64,000 nt of DNA from Brevundimonas vesicularis NBRC 12165 (GCF_001592205.1 NZ_BCWM01000003.1:124001-188000), one strand, 5' to 3'. Numbered from the stretch's first letter, positions 6,744-15,947 are shown. Notes: generated by a model from the letters alone, not told the origin. Made by a program: numbers and translations.

Positions 6744-8000
6744 ATGAGGCGCATGCCCACGACCACGGCCCGACCCGACCTTGCTCAGCAGATCGTCGAG
6801 GCGGCGATTGCTCAAGCCGCGCTGGGGGGTCTGGATAGTCTGACTCTGCGCGATCTGGCTCGGATGGTTGGCAAGAGCACGACAGTGATCGTCAATCTGT
6901 TCGGGACCAAGTCAGGCCTGATTCAGGCGGCGGGCGAAGAAGCCTTGCGGCAGGATGCGGCCTTTCATGAGGGCTTCTTCGGATCGGTGGCGGACTTGCC
7001 TTTGGAACCGGGCAGCCTGTTGGCCCTGTGCCAGACCTATCTGCGGCGTCGGGTAGGGGGCGAGGCGGGGTTCGCGCGCATTTGGGAAGCGCTTCTGCTA
7101 GACGCCGCGCCGACCTCGGAGCAGCGGGATCTGATGGAGCGCTGGCACGCCATGCGCTGTGCGGCCTGGCGTCGGTATCTGGCGCGCGATGCGCGGCTGG
7201 ACGCGTTTGTGGAACCTCTCGTCGCCTGGCTGACGTTCGAACAATACTATGCCGGTGCCCTTCGCGGCCGAGCGGACTATGGCGTCGTCGCGGCCGAGGG
7301 GCTGGGCGCCATGATCGACCGCGCCTTCGGGTTGGCCGATGGGCCCGCCACGGCGACCTTCTGGTATCGCGACGCCATGGTCCTGCCTCAGGCCCCGGCC
7401 CGGGACGCCGAGCCCGAGGCCATGCGGCGCAAGCTGCTGGACATAGCGGCGGACCAGATTCTGGCCGGCGGGATCACCGCCATCACGAACCGTTCGGTCA
7501 GCGCCGTGGCCGCGACCTCCACCTCGACCATCGCCTATCACTGGCCGGACATGCGTCATTTCGTGCTGGACGCCGTCTGGCACAGCGTGTTCCGAGACAT
7601 GCCGGGGCACTTGGCCGGCCATACGCCGGACGGCGATCCGGCCGTCGTCGATCTGGATCGCTGGGCCGCCATCATGGCGCCGACCGTGGCCATCGGGGGC
7701 GAGGCCGAAGGCTTCTACGTCCGATACGCCCGACTGATCGCCAGCATCTGCATCGAAGCCCGGCGCGATCCGTCCCTGCGCGACCTGGCCATGCTGTTGC
7801 GCGGACCGGAGGGCGGGGGCACCTATTACAAGCAAACGGGCGTCTGGCCGGCCGACTTCGATCTCAACCGTCTGGCGGCCACCCGTTTCGCCCTGTGGAT
7901 CAAGGCCGAGGCCCTTCTGTCCTGCGCGCGGGGCCGGTTGCTTGATAAAGACGCCCTGAAGGCGGCGGCCTGCCTGCTGGTTGCACGCCAGTCGTCGTAG
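6744..8000 (+). CDS. Tandem TetR-family regulator (two fused TetR units)
   Basis: At 418 residues this is about twice the usual TetR length. Unit one has a helix-turn-helix at about 10-58 (LTLRDLARMVGKSTTVIVNL, FGTKSGLIQAA) and a helical ligand domain to about 215. Unit two starts near 226 (RRKLLDIAADQILAGG) with a second HTH-like segment, ITNRSVSAVAATSTSTIAYH, and its own helical domain to the end. Each unit could supply one half of a dimer, so the protein may act as a pseudodimer (inference). It lies directly upstream of a TonB-dependent receptor and phosphatase genes on the same strand and probably controls them. An alternative ATG is at 6753. Confidence 0.8.
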   Translation: MRRMPTTTARPDLAQQIVEAAIAQAALGGLDSLTLRDLARMVGKSTTVIVNLFGTKSGLIQAAGEEALRQDAAFHEGFFGSVADLPLEPGSLLALCQTYLRRRVGGEAGFARIWEALLLDAAPTSEQRDLMERWHAMRCAAWRRYLARDARLDAFVEPLVAWLTFEQYYAGALRGRADYGVVAAEGLGAMIDRAFGLADGPATATFWYRDAMVLPQAPARDAEPEAMRRKLLDIAADQILAGGITAITNRSVSAVAATSTSTIAYHWPDMRHFVLDAVWHSVFRDMPGHLAGHTPDGDPAVVDLDRWAAIMAPTVAIGGEAEGFYVRYARLIASICIEARRDPSLRDLAMLLRGPEGGGTYYKQTGVWPADFDLNRLAATRFALWIKAEALLSCARGRLLDKDALKAAACLLVARQSS

Positions 8001-8261
8001 AACGCGCGTTATTGTCCTGTTGCGGCTGGTCGGCCGTCATCTGACAAAAACACTTCCTACAAGCGTCACAAAAGCATCGTTCGCGCGGCCTATTGCGGCA
8101 TCGTTGTCGAACAGTTGTTTTTCCGACGCGACGCAGACGCTGCATTCTCGTCTCCCCCGAGCTGCTCGCGTCTCGACCAAAGCGCGGAAGCAACGGCTGT
8201 TCGACGACGTCCCGAAACACATCGACACGCGAGGGCGGGGGCCCCGCGCGTCGCCCGATGG

Positions 8262-10496
8262 ATGCTCAAAATGAAACGTCTATTTCTCGGCGCCTCGGTC
8301 GCCGCGCTCACCCTGGCGGCCCTGCCGGCTGCCGCTCAAACGCAGTCTGAGGCCGCGACCGCATCGGTGGACGACGTCATCGTCACGGCCCAGCGTCGCG
8401 CTGAATCCTCGCAGAAGGTCGGCCTGGCCCTGACCGTCATCTCGGGCGAGACGCTGGACGACCGCAACATTCAGACCGTCAACGACCTGGAGAACACGGT
8501 GCCCAGCCTGGAGGTCGACAGCCAACTGGGCGGCGGCCAGCCGCAGTTCCGCATTCGCGGCGTTGGCCTGACCGACTACGCCGCCAACAATACCTCGACG
8601 GTGGGCATCTATGTTGACGAGGTCGCCTATCCCTACGGCGTGATGACGCAAGGGCTGCTTTACGACATCGCCCGCATCGAGGTGCTGCGCGGGCCTCAGG
8701 GGACGCTTTACGGCCGCAACACCACCGGCGGCGCGGTCAGCGTCATCACCAACGCCCCAACCGACCATGTCGCCGCGGGCCTGAACCTGAGCTACGGCAG
8801 CTATGACGCGGCCAAGCTGGAGGGCTACCTGTCGGGTCCGATCGCGGAAAACCTGACCGCGCGTCTGTCGGTGGCGGCGGAATCGGGCGGCGCCTGGCAA
8901 TACAATCGCGACACCGGCGAAAGTCTGGGCGACAAGGACACCAAGGCCGCCCGCCTGCGCGTCAACTGGACCCCGACGCCCCAGACCGACATCGACCTGA
9001 ACCTGCATTACAGCCGTGACCAGTCGGACGGCCGGGGTCTGCGCCTGATCACCAGTCCCTTCACCTCAAGCGGCGGCCGGGTCTATCCGATCGACGTGTC
9101 GCACCGCATCACGGGCTGGGGCATCAGCCCCTATTTCGCCCAGCTGATCGGCGCCTCGCCGAACGCCAAGCCGTTCCGCGACAACGAGGGCAAAGGCATC
9201 AGCCTGCGCCTGAACCAGAATCTGACCTGGGCGACCCTGACGGCCATCGCCAGCTATGAGACGTTCGACCGCAACGAGTTCAACGACTGGGACGCCACCG
9301 CGTCGAACGAGGCGGGCACCTTCTTCTTCAACGACATCAAGACCTCGTCACAGGAGGTCCGCCTGGCCTCGCCGACCGGCGGCCGCGCCCAGTGGCTGGC
9401 GGGCGTCTATCACGCCAACGAAAGCGTGGACGGCGGCTTTTACTCCGACTTTTCGCAGGCCCGGAACCTAGGCTTCTATATGAGCACGACTTATGGCCAG
9501 AATGTCGAGACGACCGGGGTGTTCGGCAATCTGGACTACAGGCTGACCGACCGCCTGACCCTGGCCGGCGGCCTGCGCTACGAGGATGAGACGCGCGAGC
9601 TGAACAACTTCAAGACCGAAATCCTGGCGCCTAATCCGGCGATCCGGGCGACGGCCTCCAAGTTGCAGTCGATGCGCGAATGGACCGGCAAATTGGGTGT
9701 CGAATACACGGTCAGCGACGACATCCTGACCTACGCCAATGTCTCTCGGGGGGTGAAGTCGGGCGGTTTCACCACCTACAACAGCGGCCTGCCGGACCAA
9801 CTGGAGCCGTTCAAGTTCGAAGAACTGATCGCCTATGAGACCGGCGTGAAATCCAGCTTCCTGGACCGCAAGCTGCAGTTCAACGCCGCCGCCTTCTACT
9901 ACGACTACCGCGACCAGCAGCTGCAGGGCGTGCTCTATACCCAGACCGGGCGCGTGGGCCGGATGATCAACGTGCCTAAGTCCCACATCCAAGGCGCGGA
10001 GATCGAGGCGGTGTGGCGGCCGTTGCCGAACCTGACCATCACCCAGGCCCTGGCCTATAAATACGGTGAGTACGACGAGTTCTTCTTCGTCAACGGAACC
10101 GCGACTGAGGCGGCCAAAGACCCGGTGACGGGCCAGTACAACACCATCGTTTACAGCGACCGCGCCGGCGAGCGGCTGCCCTTCCCCAAATGGGACTACA
10201 AGGGTTCGATCGCCTACGACTGGCAGATGGGCGACTGGGGCGTGGAGGCCCAGACCAACTACGCCTTCCGCGACGAGAAGTTCTCCACCTCGTCCAACTC
10301 GATCATCGACTCCTACTGGCTGGTCAACGCCGGGGTCACGGTGCGGCCGATGAACGGGAACTATGCGTTCGGCGTCTATGTGAACAATCTGACGGATTCC
10401 TACTCCGAGGAATCGCGCAACCGCTTCATCTCGGCGGCGACGGGATCGCCCAATCCGCCGCGCACCTGGGGCGTGCGCCTGAGCTATCGTTACTGA
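8262..10496 (+). CDS. TonB-dependent outer-membrane receptor
   Basis: A 744-residue receptor. A signal peptide ends near LPAAAQ (residue about 25), followed by the TonB-box-like DDVIVTAQRRAESSQKV. The plug domain (about 45-160) includes VGLALTVISGETLDDRNIQT, FRIRGVGL and IEVLRGPQGTLYGRNTTGGA. The rest is the 22-strand barrel ending TWGVRLSYRY with a terminal aromatic. An ATG three codons later (8271) is an equally good start. The three genes that follow on the same strand encode secreted phosphatases, so the cargo is probably a phosphorylated organic compound or its product. This is inferred from neighbours, not from receptor sequence. Confidence 0.88.
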   Translation: MLKMKRLFLGASVAALTLAALPAAAQTQSEAATASVDDVIVTAQRRAESSQKVGLALTVISGETLDDRNIQTVNDLENTVPSLEVDSQLGGGQPQFRIRGVGLTDYAANNTSTVGIYVDEVAYPYGVMTQGLLYDIARIEVLRGPQGTLYGRNTTGGAVSVITNAPTDHVAAGLNLSYGSYDAAKLEGYLSGPIAENLTARLSVAAESGGAWQYNRDTGESLGDKDTKAARLRVNWTPTPQTDIDLNLHYSRDQSDGRGLRLITSPFTSSGGRVYPIDVSHRITGWGISPYFAQLIGASPNAKPFRDNEGKGISLRLNQNLTWATLTAIASYETFDRNEFNDWDATASNEAGTFFFNDIKTSSQEVRLASPTGGRAQWLAGVYHANESVDGGFYSDFSQARNLGFYMSTTYGQNVETTGVFGNLDYRLTDRLTLAGGLRYEDETRELNNFKTEILAPNPAIRATASKLQSMREWTGKLGVEYTVSDDILTYANVSRGVKSGGFTTYNSGLPDQLEPFKFEELIAYETGVKSSFLDRKLQFNAAAFYYDYRDQQLQGVLYTQTGRVGRMINVPKSHIQGAEIEAVWRPLPNLTITQALAYKYGEYDEFFFVNGTATEAAKDPVTGQYNTIVYSDRAGERLPFPKWDYKGSIAYDWQMGDWGVEAQTNYAFRDEKFSTSSNSIIDSYWLVNAGVTVRPMNGNYAFGVYVNNLTDSYSEESRNRFISAATGSPNPPRTWGVRLSYRY

Positions 10497-10504
10497 TCCA
10501 ACCG

Positions 10505-10530
10505 GGGCTTCGGTCGCCAGGCCGAAGCCC
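10505..10530 (+). other. Intergenic hairpin, possible attenuator
   Basis: gggcttcgg (10505-10513) pairs with ccgaagccc (10522-10530) across an eight-base loop, between the receptor stop and the phosphoesterase start. No T-run follows. It may set the ratio of receptor to phosphatase messages or stabilise the 3' end. Confidence 0.4.
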
Positions 10531-10554
10531 ATCCTTTCGCCGGGAGATCGCGCC

Positions 10555-11865
10555 GTGCAAACCCTTTGGAAACGCCTGACCTACGCCCTTCTGGCGGGCG
10601 GAATCGCCCTGGCCTCGGGCGCGGCCCTGGCCCAGCCGGCGCCGGGCCGGTTCACCATCGCCGTCATTCCCGACACCCAGAACTATGCGGACTTCACCCA
10701 TCAGCGCGCGGCGGGCTTTCCCTTCGATGCGCGCGACATGATGACCGAACAGCTTCAGTTCATCGCCGATCACGCCGTCTCGCGCGGCGGCGACATCGTC
10801 TTCGCCACAGCCGTCGGCGACGTGTGGCAGCATCCGGTCCTGATCATCGACCCCGACCACGCCGCGCGCGGCTTTCGTCCCCGGCCAACGTCACGCGGAG
10901 ACAATCTGGACAAGGTGGCCGAGGGCGTGCGGACGGTCGAGATTCCGGCCTCTATCGCCGCATACGACCTTATCGACGGCGTCCTGCCGTTCTCGGTCGT
11001 CTCGGGCAATCACGACTACGACGGTCAGTGGTGGGACGAGCAATGGCCCCAGGACCTGACCGCGCCGGCCGGCGACCTGCGCCGCCTGGGCATGATCCAC
11101 ATCGGCGGCCTGACCGCCTGGAACCAGGCCTTCGGGTCGGGCGCGAAGTTCTTCAGGGATCGCCCCTGGTATGTGGCCTCACACGACAGCGGCGCCGACA
11201 GCGCCCAGCTGTTCGAGGCGGGCGGCTATCGTTTCCTGCACATCGGCCTGCAGATGGCCCCCTCGGACGCCAGCCTGAAATGGGCCGAGACGGTCATCCA
11301 CGCCCATCCCGGCCTGCCGACCCTGATCACCACCCACGACTTCATCGACAAGACCGGCCAGCGCCGCGCCCATCCGGTGGTCGACCTGCACGCGCTGGAC
11401 CCGTTCGACAACAACGCCCAAGGGGTGTGGGACAAGCTGATCGCCCGTAATCCGCAAATCTTCATGGTGCTGAGCGGCCACCACAACGGCCAGGCCTTCC
11501 GCACCGACCTCAACCGCCAGGGCGGCGCCGTCTATCAGCTGCTGTCGGACTATCAGGACCGCAATCAGACTGCTCTGGACGCAGGCCTGGCGCCGGATCG
11601 CGCGCCGGGGATCGGCGACGGCTGGATGCGGCTGATGGCCTTCGACATGACCGGCGAGACGCCGACGGTGCGGGTGCGCGCCTATTCGACCCATTATCGT
11701 CAGTATGCGTCGGATCAGCCGGAATACGCCCAACGCTACAAGCCCAACGAGCAGCCTCAGATGAGCGACGCCGACTTCGTCGCCAGCGACGACTTCGTCA
11801 TTCGCCTGGAGGATTTCCGCGCCCGCTTTGGTCCGGGCGCCGCTGGCGGGAGCGCCGGTCAATGA
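10555..11865 (+). CDS. Secreted calcineurin-like metallophosphoesterase
   Basis: A 436-residue metallophosphoesterase exported by a signal peptide (ending near ALAQ, residue 26). The two-metal motifs appear in order: VIPDTQNYAD, AVGDVWQ, the hallmark SGNHDYDGQ near residue 150, ITTHDF and SGHHNGQAF near 305. The family cleaves phosphomonoesters or diesters; the substrate is not evident. The GTG start has GGGAG eight bases upstream. The stop overlaps the ATG of the PhoD gene by four bases, so translation is probably coupled. It follows a TonB-dependent receptor. Confidence 0.85.
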   Translation: MQTLWKRLTYALLAGGIALASGAALAQPAPGRFTIAVIPDTQNYADFTHQRAAGFPFDARDMMTEQLQFIADHAVSRGGDIVFATAVGDVWQHPVLIIDPDHAARGFRPRPTSRGDNLDKVAEGVRTVEIPASIAAYDLIDGVLPFSVVSGNHDYDGQWWDEQWPQDLTAPAGDLRRLGMIHIGGLTAWNQAFGSGAKFFRDRPWYVASHDSGADSAQLFEAGGYRFLHIGLQMAPSDASLKWAETVIHAHPGLPTLITTHDFIDKTGQRRAHPVVDLHALDPFDNNAQGVWDKLIARNPQIFMVLSGHHNGQAFRTDLNRQGGAVYQLLSDYQDRNQTALDAGLAPDRAPGIGDGWMRLMAFDMTGETPTVRVRAYSTHYRQYASDQPEYAQRYKPNEQPQMSDADFVASDDFVIRLEDFRARFGPGAAGGSAGQ

Positions 11866-13433
11866 GCGTCCTGAACGCCGGCTTTTCCCGCCGCGCCCTG
11901 ATCGGGGGGCTGGTCGCCGCCCCCGTCGTGTTGCGCTTCGGCCGGGCCCAGGCGGGCGGGGCTGATCTTTTCCCGCTGGGCGTCGCCAGCGGCGATCCGT
12001 GGCCGGACGGTTTCGTGCTGTGGACGCGGCTGGCCGTCGATCCGCTCGCCGCCGACGGGCAGGGCGGTCTGGCCGCGTCCATCCCGGTGCACTGGGACGT
12101 CGCCGCCGACGAGGGTTTTTCCCGCATCGTCGCCTCGGGTCAGGTCATAGCCGAGGCCGCCGACGCCCATTCGGTCCATGTTGAGGTCCAGGGCCTGACG
12201 CCCGCCCGGCCCTACTGGTATCGGTTCACCGCCGCCGGCCAACGCAGCCCGGTCGGCCTGGCCCGCACGGCGCCGGCGCCGAATGCGGATGTGGATCGGC
12301 TGAAGCTGGCCGTCGCCTCCTGCTCGAACTGGGAGGTCGGCTATTTCAGCGCCTATGGCCACATGGCCGACGAGGCGCCGGACCTGACCCTGTTTTTGGG
12401 CGACTACATCTACGAATACACCCGCACCGGGGCGCGGGCGGCCAATATCGTGCGGCCTTACGGGTTCGAAGACGCCACGACCCTGGCCGGCTATCGCAAT
12501 CGCTATGCGCTGCACCGCACCGACGCGGACCTGCAACGCCTGCACGCGGCGGCGCCCTGTCTGGTCGTCTGGGACGACCATGAGGTGCTGGACAACTATT
12601 CTGGCGTCTGGGCCGACAAGGGCGGCAGGCCGGACGATTTTCTGCGCCGCCGCGCCGCCGGCTATCAGGCGTTCTACGAGGCCATGCCGATCCGTCGCAC
12701 CCGCCTGGATCGCCGCCTGCAGATGCCGATCCACAAGCGCGTCCGCTATGGCAAACTGGCCGAGTTCTTCATGTTGGATGGGCGCCAGTATCGCTCGCGC
12801 GGGGCCTGCGTGGACGAGGGCGGCGCCAAGGGCCAGATCGTCACCGACGCCCAGTGCCTGGACCGCATGGACCCGTCGCGCACCTTCCTGGGCTTCGAGC
12901 AGGAGCGCTGGCTGTACGACGGCCTGGGGGGCGCCGAGGCGCGCTGGACCATCCTGGGCCAGGACCTGGTCATGGCCGGTCTGCGCTTCGAGAACCCGAA
13001 CGGCGAGACCCGCTACTGGACCGACACCTGGGACGGCTTCCCCGCCGCGCGCGACCGCATGACCCAGGCGTTGCACACGATCAAGCCGCGCAATCCGGTG
13101 GTCCTGGCCGGCGACTACCATTCGTTCTGGACCAACGACGTCCTGCTGGATAGTCGCGACGAGCGCTCGCCGGTGGTGGCGACCGAGTTTGTCGGTACCT
13201 CCATCACCTCGGGCGGCCCGCCCTACGACAGTCTCATGGCGGCTATGCCGGCCAATCCGCACATCAAATTCTTCGACAGCCGCGTGCGGGGCTACATGTC
13301 GATGGAGGTCACGCCCCAGCGGATGACCGCCCGCTATCAGGCCATCAGCGACGTGCGCGATCCCAAGGCCTCGCTGTCCACCCTGAAGACCTGGGTGGTC
13401 GAGGACGGCTGTCCCGGCGCCCAGATCGCCTGA
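11862..13433 (+). CDS. phoD: Alkaline phosphatase D (PhoD) family protein
   Basis: A 523-residue PhoD-type phosphatase or phosphodiesterase. A Tat-like signal FSRRALIGGLVAAP lies at residues 8-21. An N-terminal Ig-like PhoD_N domain spans about 35-145 (PLGVASGDPWPDGFVLWTRL). The metal-binding core includes VASCSNWEVG, TLFLGDYIYEYTR, VWDDHEVLDNYSG near 238 and LAGDYHSFWTND near 418. Family members use Fe3+ and Ca2+ and act in the periplasm or at the cell surface on phosphodiesters and monoesters. It overlaps the preceding phosphoesterase and is 23 bases from the acid phosphatase gene, forming one transcription unit. Confidence 0.9.
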   Translation: MSVLNAGFSRRALIGGLVAAPVVLRFGRAQAGGADLFPLGVASGDPWPDGFVLWTRLAVDPLAADGQGGLAASIPVHWDVAADEGFSRIVASGQVIAEAADAHSVHVEVQGLTPARPYWYRFTAAGQRSPVGLARTAPAPNADVDRLKLAVASCSNWEVGYFSAYGHMADEAPDLTLFLGDYIYEYTRTGARAANIVRPYGFEDATTLAGYRNRYALHRTDADLQRLHAAAPCLVVWDDHEVLDNYSGVWADKGGRPDDFLRRRAAGYQAFYEAMPIRRTRLDRRLQMPIHKRVRYGKLAEFFMLDGRQYRSRGACVDEGGAKGQIVTDAQCLDRMDPSRTFLGFEQERWLYDGLGGAEARWTILGQDLVMAGLRFENPNGETRYWTDTWDGFPAARDRMTQALHTIKPRNPVVLAGDYHSFWTNDVLLDSRDERSPVVATEFVGTSITSGGPPYDSLMAAMPANPHIKFFDSRVRGYMSMEVTPQRMTARYQAISDVRDPKASLSTLKTWVVEDGCPGAQIA

Positions 13434-13456
13434 GTTCCCAACGGTTCAGAGTTTCC

Positions 13457-14224
13457 ATGCGTCTTTCCCTTTTCGGTCGTCTGGCGACGGCCGCCCTGGC
13501 CCTGGTTCTCGTCGGCTGCGCCTCCGCACCTGCGCCAACTCCCGCCTTCTGGACCGGCTTCCGCGATCATCCGCACGGCTATCTGGACGCGGCGCACGCG
13601 CCGGACGCCTCCGCCTTCCTGCCGCCGCCGCCCGAGGTTGGATCGCTGAGGGCGCAGGACGATCTGGCCTATTACCGCGCCACCCGCGCGCTGAAGGGCA
13701 CAGCCCGCTGGGACCAGGCGCGCGCCGACAACGAGATCGAGACCCCGTCCGCGCCGCGCGTGTTCGACCAAGCGCTGGGCGTCGCCTTCGTCCCCGAGCG
13801 TATGCCGACGCTGACGCGGCTGCTGGGGCGGATGCTGGGCGACCTGGAGACGATCCAGACACCGGCCAAGCGCGGCTTCATCCGTCCGCGCCCCTTCGTG
13901 ACCGAACCGGCCGAGACCTGTTTCACGCCCGAGCCGTGGCTGGCGGCCAGCGGCTCCTACCCTTCCGGCCATTCGGCCCTGGGCTGGGCCTGGGCGCTGG
14001 TCCTGTCGGAAATGGCGCCGGACCGCGCCGACCAGATCCTGGCGCGCGGCCTGGCCTATGGCGACAGCCGGGCGATCTGCGGCGTCCATTACGCCAGCGA
14101 CGTCGAGGCCGGCCGCATCGTCGGGGCGGCCCTGTTCGCCGCCCTGAAGGCGAACCCGACGTTCCAGGTGGACTTCGCTACGGCGCGCCTGGAACTGGCT
14201 CGCGAGAGAAGGCTGGCAAGATGA
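13457..14224 (+). CDS. Class A acid phosphatase lipoprotein (PAP2 superfamily)
   Basis: A 255-residue protein with a lipobox at LVLVGC (residue about 20). All three parts of the PAP2/class A phosphatase signature are present: KRGFIRPRP, GSYPSGHS and GDSRAICGVHYASDVEAG, giving the catalytic histidines and the phosphate-binding Lys/Arg. PhoC/PhoN relatives are non-specific periplasmic phosphomonoesterases. It closes the receptor, phosphoesterase, PhoD, phosphatase unit, which could break a diester down to inorganic phosphate (inference). Confidence 0.9.
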   Translation: MRLSLFGRLATAALALVLVGCASAPAPTPAFWTGFRDHPHGYLDAAHAPDASAFLPPPPEVGSLRAQDDLAYYRATRALKGTARWDQARADNEIETPSAPRVFDQALGVAFVPERMPTLTRLLGRMLGDLETIQTPAKRGFIRPRPFVTEPAETCFTPEPWLAASGSYPSGHSALGWAWALVLSEMAPDRADQILARGLAYGDSRAICGVHYASDVEAGRIVGAALFAALKANPTFQVDFATARLELARERRLAR

Positions 14225-14398
14225 AGTCGCGCGGTGAGGTGGCTTCGCGCGGGCCGAACCTTGCCAGTTAAGGCGAAATCGCAGGAGGTGACTTCGATCT
14301 AAGCCGCTCAGCCATGTAGCGAAAGCGCTCAAGGATGGATCGGCTGATGAGATGTCGCGATCGCAAAGGCGATGTGCTCTCAAGGCGGCGCCGTTGTT

Positions 14399-14434
14399 GG
14401 CTGGAGCGACTGCGGCCGACAGGTCGCTCCAGCC
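14399..14434. terminator. 12-bp perfect hairpin
   Basis: ggctggagcgac (14399-14410) pairs with gtcgctccagcc (14423-14434). It lies 9 bases beyond the stop of the minus-strand MFS fragment and may be its old terminator, although no T-run follows. Confidence 0.4.
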
Positions 14435-14442
14435 GTTGTATC

Positions 14443-14682
14443 TCAAGCGACGGCTTCCCTGGCTGCTGACGCGGCGCGCCGATCCAGCACGCCGCTCACC
14501 AACGTCAGCCCCAGGCCGCCAGCGACGAACAGCGCGCCGACCCCGGGTGTGGCCGCCAGCCCTGAGGAGGACGCGACGACCAGGCCGCCCACCCAGGCTC
14601 CGATGGCGATGCCGAGGTTGAAGGCGGCGATGTTCAACGCAGAGGCGACATCGACTGCGCCGGGTGCATGGCGCTGGACCAA
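14443..14682 (-). pseudogene. C-terminal fragment of an MFS transporter
   Basis: About 79 residues of a major facilitator transporter remain: LVQRHAPGAVDVASALN, IAAFNLGIAIGAWVGGLVV and a last membrane helix GVGALFVAGGLGLTLVSGV. These match the last two helices of DHA1-type drug or sugar efflux proteins of about 390 residues. The match begins abruptly at about 14682, where on the opposite strand a LysR effector domain begins. The N-terminal four fifths and the start are gone, so it is a deletion remnant. Confidence 0.75.
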
Positions 14683-14683
14683 C

Positions 14684-15214
14684 GTGACGGACGAGGTGGT
14701 CGATCTGTACGCGGCACAGGCGGACATCGCCTTTCGCGCCGGGGCGCTGAGCGATTCCAGCCTGTTGGCGATCAAGCTGGGTGATGTCCGCCGGCGCATC
14801 GTCGCCTCTCCCGGCTATATCGAAGCGCACGGAACGCCCCAGTCCGCGTCCGATCTGGAACGACACGAATGCCTGGGGTTCAACTTCCGCCGGGCGGCTG
14901 CGGTCTGGCCCTTGCGGTCGGGCGGACGACTGACGGATCGGGAGGTGCACGGCCTGATCGCCGCCAATAACGGCGAGACGGTGCGACATCTGGCCCTGCT
15001 GGGGCTCGGTCTTGCGCGCTTGGCGGACTACCATGTCCGCGACGATCTTGCGGCAGGAAATCTGGTTGCGGTACTGGATGAGGAGGTCGTCGACAGCGAG
15101 GCCTTCCACATCCTCTATACGGGGCGGGAGCGGACGCCGCGCCGTGTGCGCGCCTTTCTGGATTTCATGACGCCGCGGCTGAAGCGCATTCTGGCGCTTC
15201 CATCCGCTCCATAA
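14684..15214 (+). pseudogene. C-terminal fragment of a LysR-type regulator
   Basis: About 176 residues of a LysR effector-binding domain: DEVVDLYAAQADIAFRAGAL, RRRIVASPGYIEAHGTPQSA, HECLGFNFRR, NNGETVRHLALLGLGLARL, and the tail RVRAFLDFMTPRLK. The DNA-binding HTH and linker (about 120 residues) are missing. The upstream frame stays open to 14372 but only reads antisense through the MFS fragment. The original pair was probably divergent, and one deletion removed both 5' ends and the shared promoter. Confidence 0.78.
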
Positions 15215-15224
15215 AAATGCGCCG

Positions 15225-15863
15225 TTGCCATGGGCTGATGCGGCGAACGACCAAGCGAAAAAGCTGGCGCAAATGCTCGGACATCCCGACGCCCAGACCC
15301 AGATATTCATCGTCATGGCCCAGTCGCTGGCTTCCAAGCTGAAGACGTCGGACCCGGCAAAGGCGGAGGCTGTCCTGACCGCCGCCCTTGTCGTCGAAAG
15401 CGATTTTCCCGCCTTATTGATCGATCGCGCGAGCGTACGTGACAGGTTGAACGATACGCGAGGAGCTGCCGCCGACCGGGCGCAATTTACGGAGTTGACC
15501 AGGTTCTCGCTGGATGACGCCAAAGAAGCGTGTCTGTCCCCTCGGCTCCACAGGATGAGTCGGGATGTCGCTCTGGACATGTGCGACAAGGCGATAACGG
15601 ACAACGCGGACGACGTCGCCCTGCATATGCGACGCGGGTTTTTACTCCAGACGATGAACCGTAAGCCCGACGCCGTCGCCGCCTATCGTCGGGCGACGGA
15701 GATCGAGCCGTCCAACCCAAGAGCTAAGTATGGCCTGGGCAAACTGCTCCGTGAGACCGGGGAGGCCGAGGAAGGCGAGGCCTTGATGGCGGAGGCGCTT
15801 CGTGCGGATGCGACCGTCGCGGATGAGGACGAGCCCATGCTTGAGGTTCGGCGTGCGAGCTGA
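15225..15863 (+). CDS. TPR-repeat protein
   Basis: A 212-residue soluble protein with tetratricopeptide-like repeats, clearest at about 120-190: DVALHMRRGFLLQTMNRKPD, AVAAYRRATEIEPSNPRAKY, GLGKLLRETGEAEEGEALMA. Earlier repeats near 30-75 are weaker. No signal peptide is visible. The first start in frame is a TTG at 15225 without a ribosome-binding site; an ATG is at 15273. It lies just after the LysR fragment, so its own 5' end may also have been altered. The protein partner is unknown. Confidence 0.6.
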   Translation: MPWADAANDQAKKLAQMLGHPDAQTQIFIVMAQSLASKLKTSDPAKAEAVLTAALVVESDFPALLIDRASVRDRLNDTRGAAADRAQFTELTRFSLDDAKEACLSPRLHRMSRDVALDMCDKAITDNADDVALHMRRGFLLQTMNRKPDAVAAYRRATEIEPSNPRAKYGLGKLLRETGEAEEGEALMAEALRADATVADEDEPMLEVRRAS

Positions 15864-15947
15864 GCCGGTCAACGGTTCAAGGAATGCGCTGGCGAGGCTG
15901 CGGTGCAGCTTCTACAACCGTGCGACGCATCGGCAAGGGAGGCAGGT

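Noticed and set aside
6500..6754. A small minus-strand gene divergent from the TetR regulator
   Set aside because: It overlaps the TetR start, has no recognisable domain and no clear ribosome-binding site.
8060..8080. Pho-box-like sequence (ctgaca and gcgtcacaaa) before the TonB-dependent receptor
   Set aside because: The spacing and bases do not fit a Pho-box repeat well enough to call.
11859..13262. A 467-codon antisense frame opposite phoD
   Set aside because: The plus strand encodes a complete PhoD protein with all motifs; the antisense frame has no family features.
14372..15214. A single 280-residue plus-strand protein
   Set aside because: Only the part after about 14684 is LysR-like; the first 100 residues are antisense to an MFS C-terminus, so it is treated as a deletion remnant.
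13337..15604. A 755-codon open minus-strand frame over the phosphatase, MFS/LysR and TPR region
   Set aside because: It runs antisense through a clear PAP2 phosphatase and a LysR domain and has low-complexity, non-protein-like composition apart from nothing recognisable; long antisense frames are common at this GC content.
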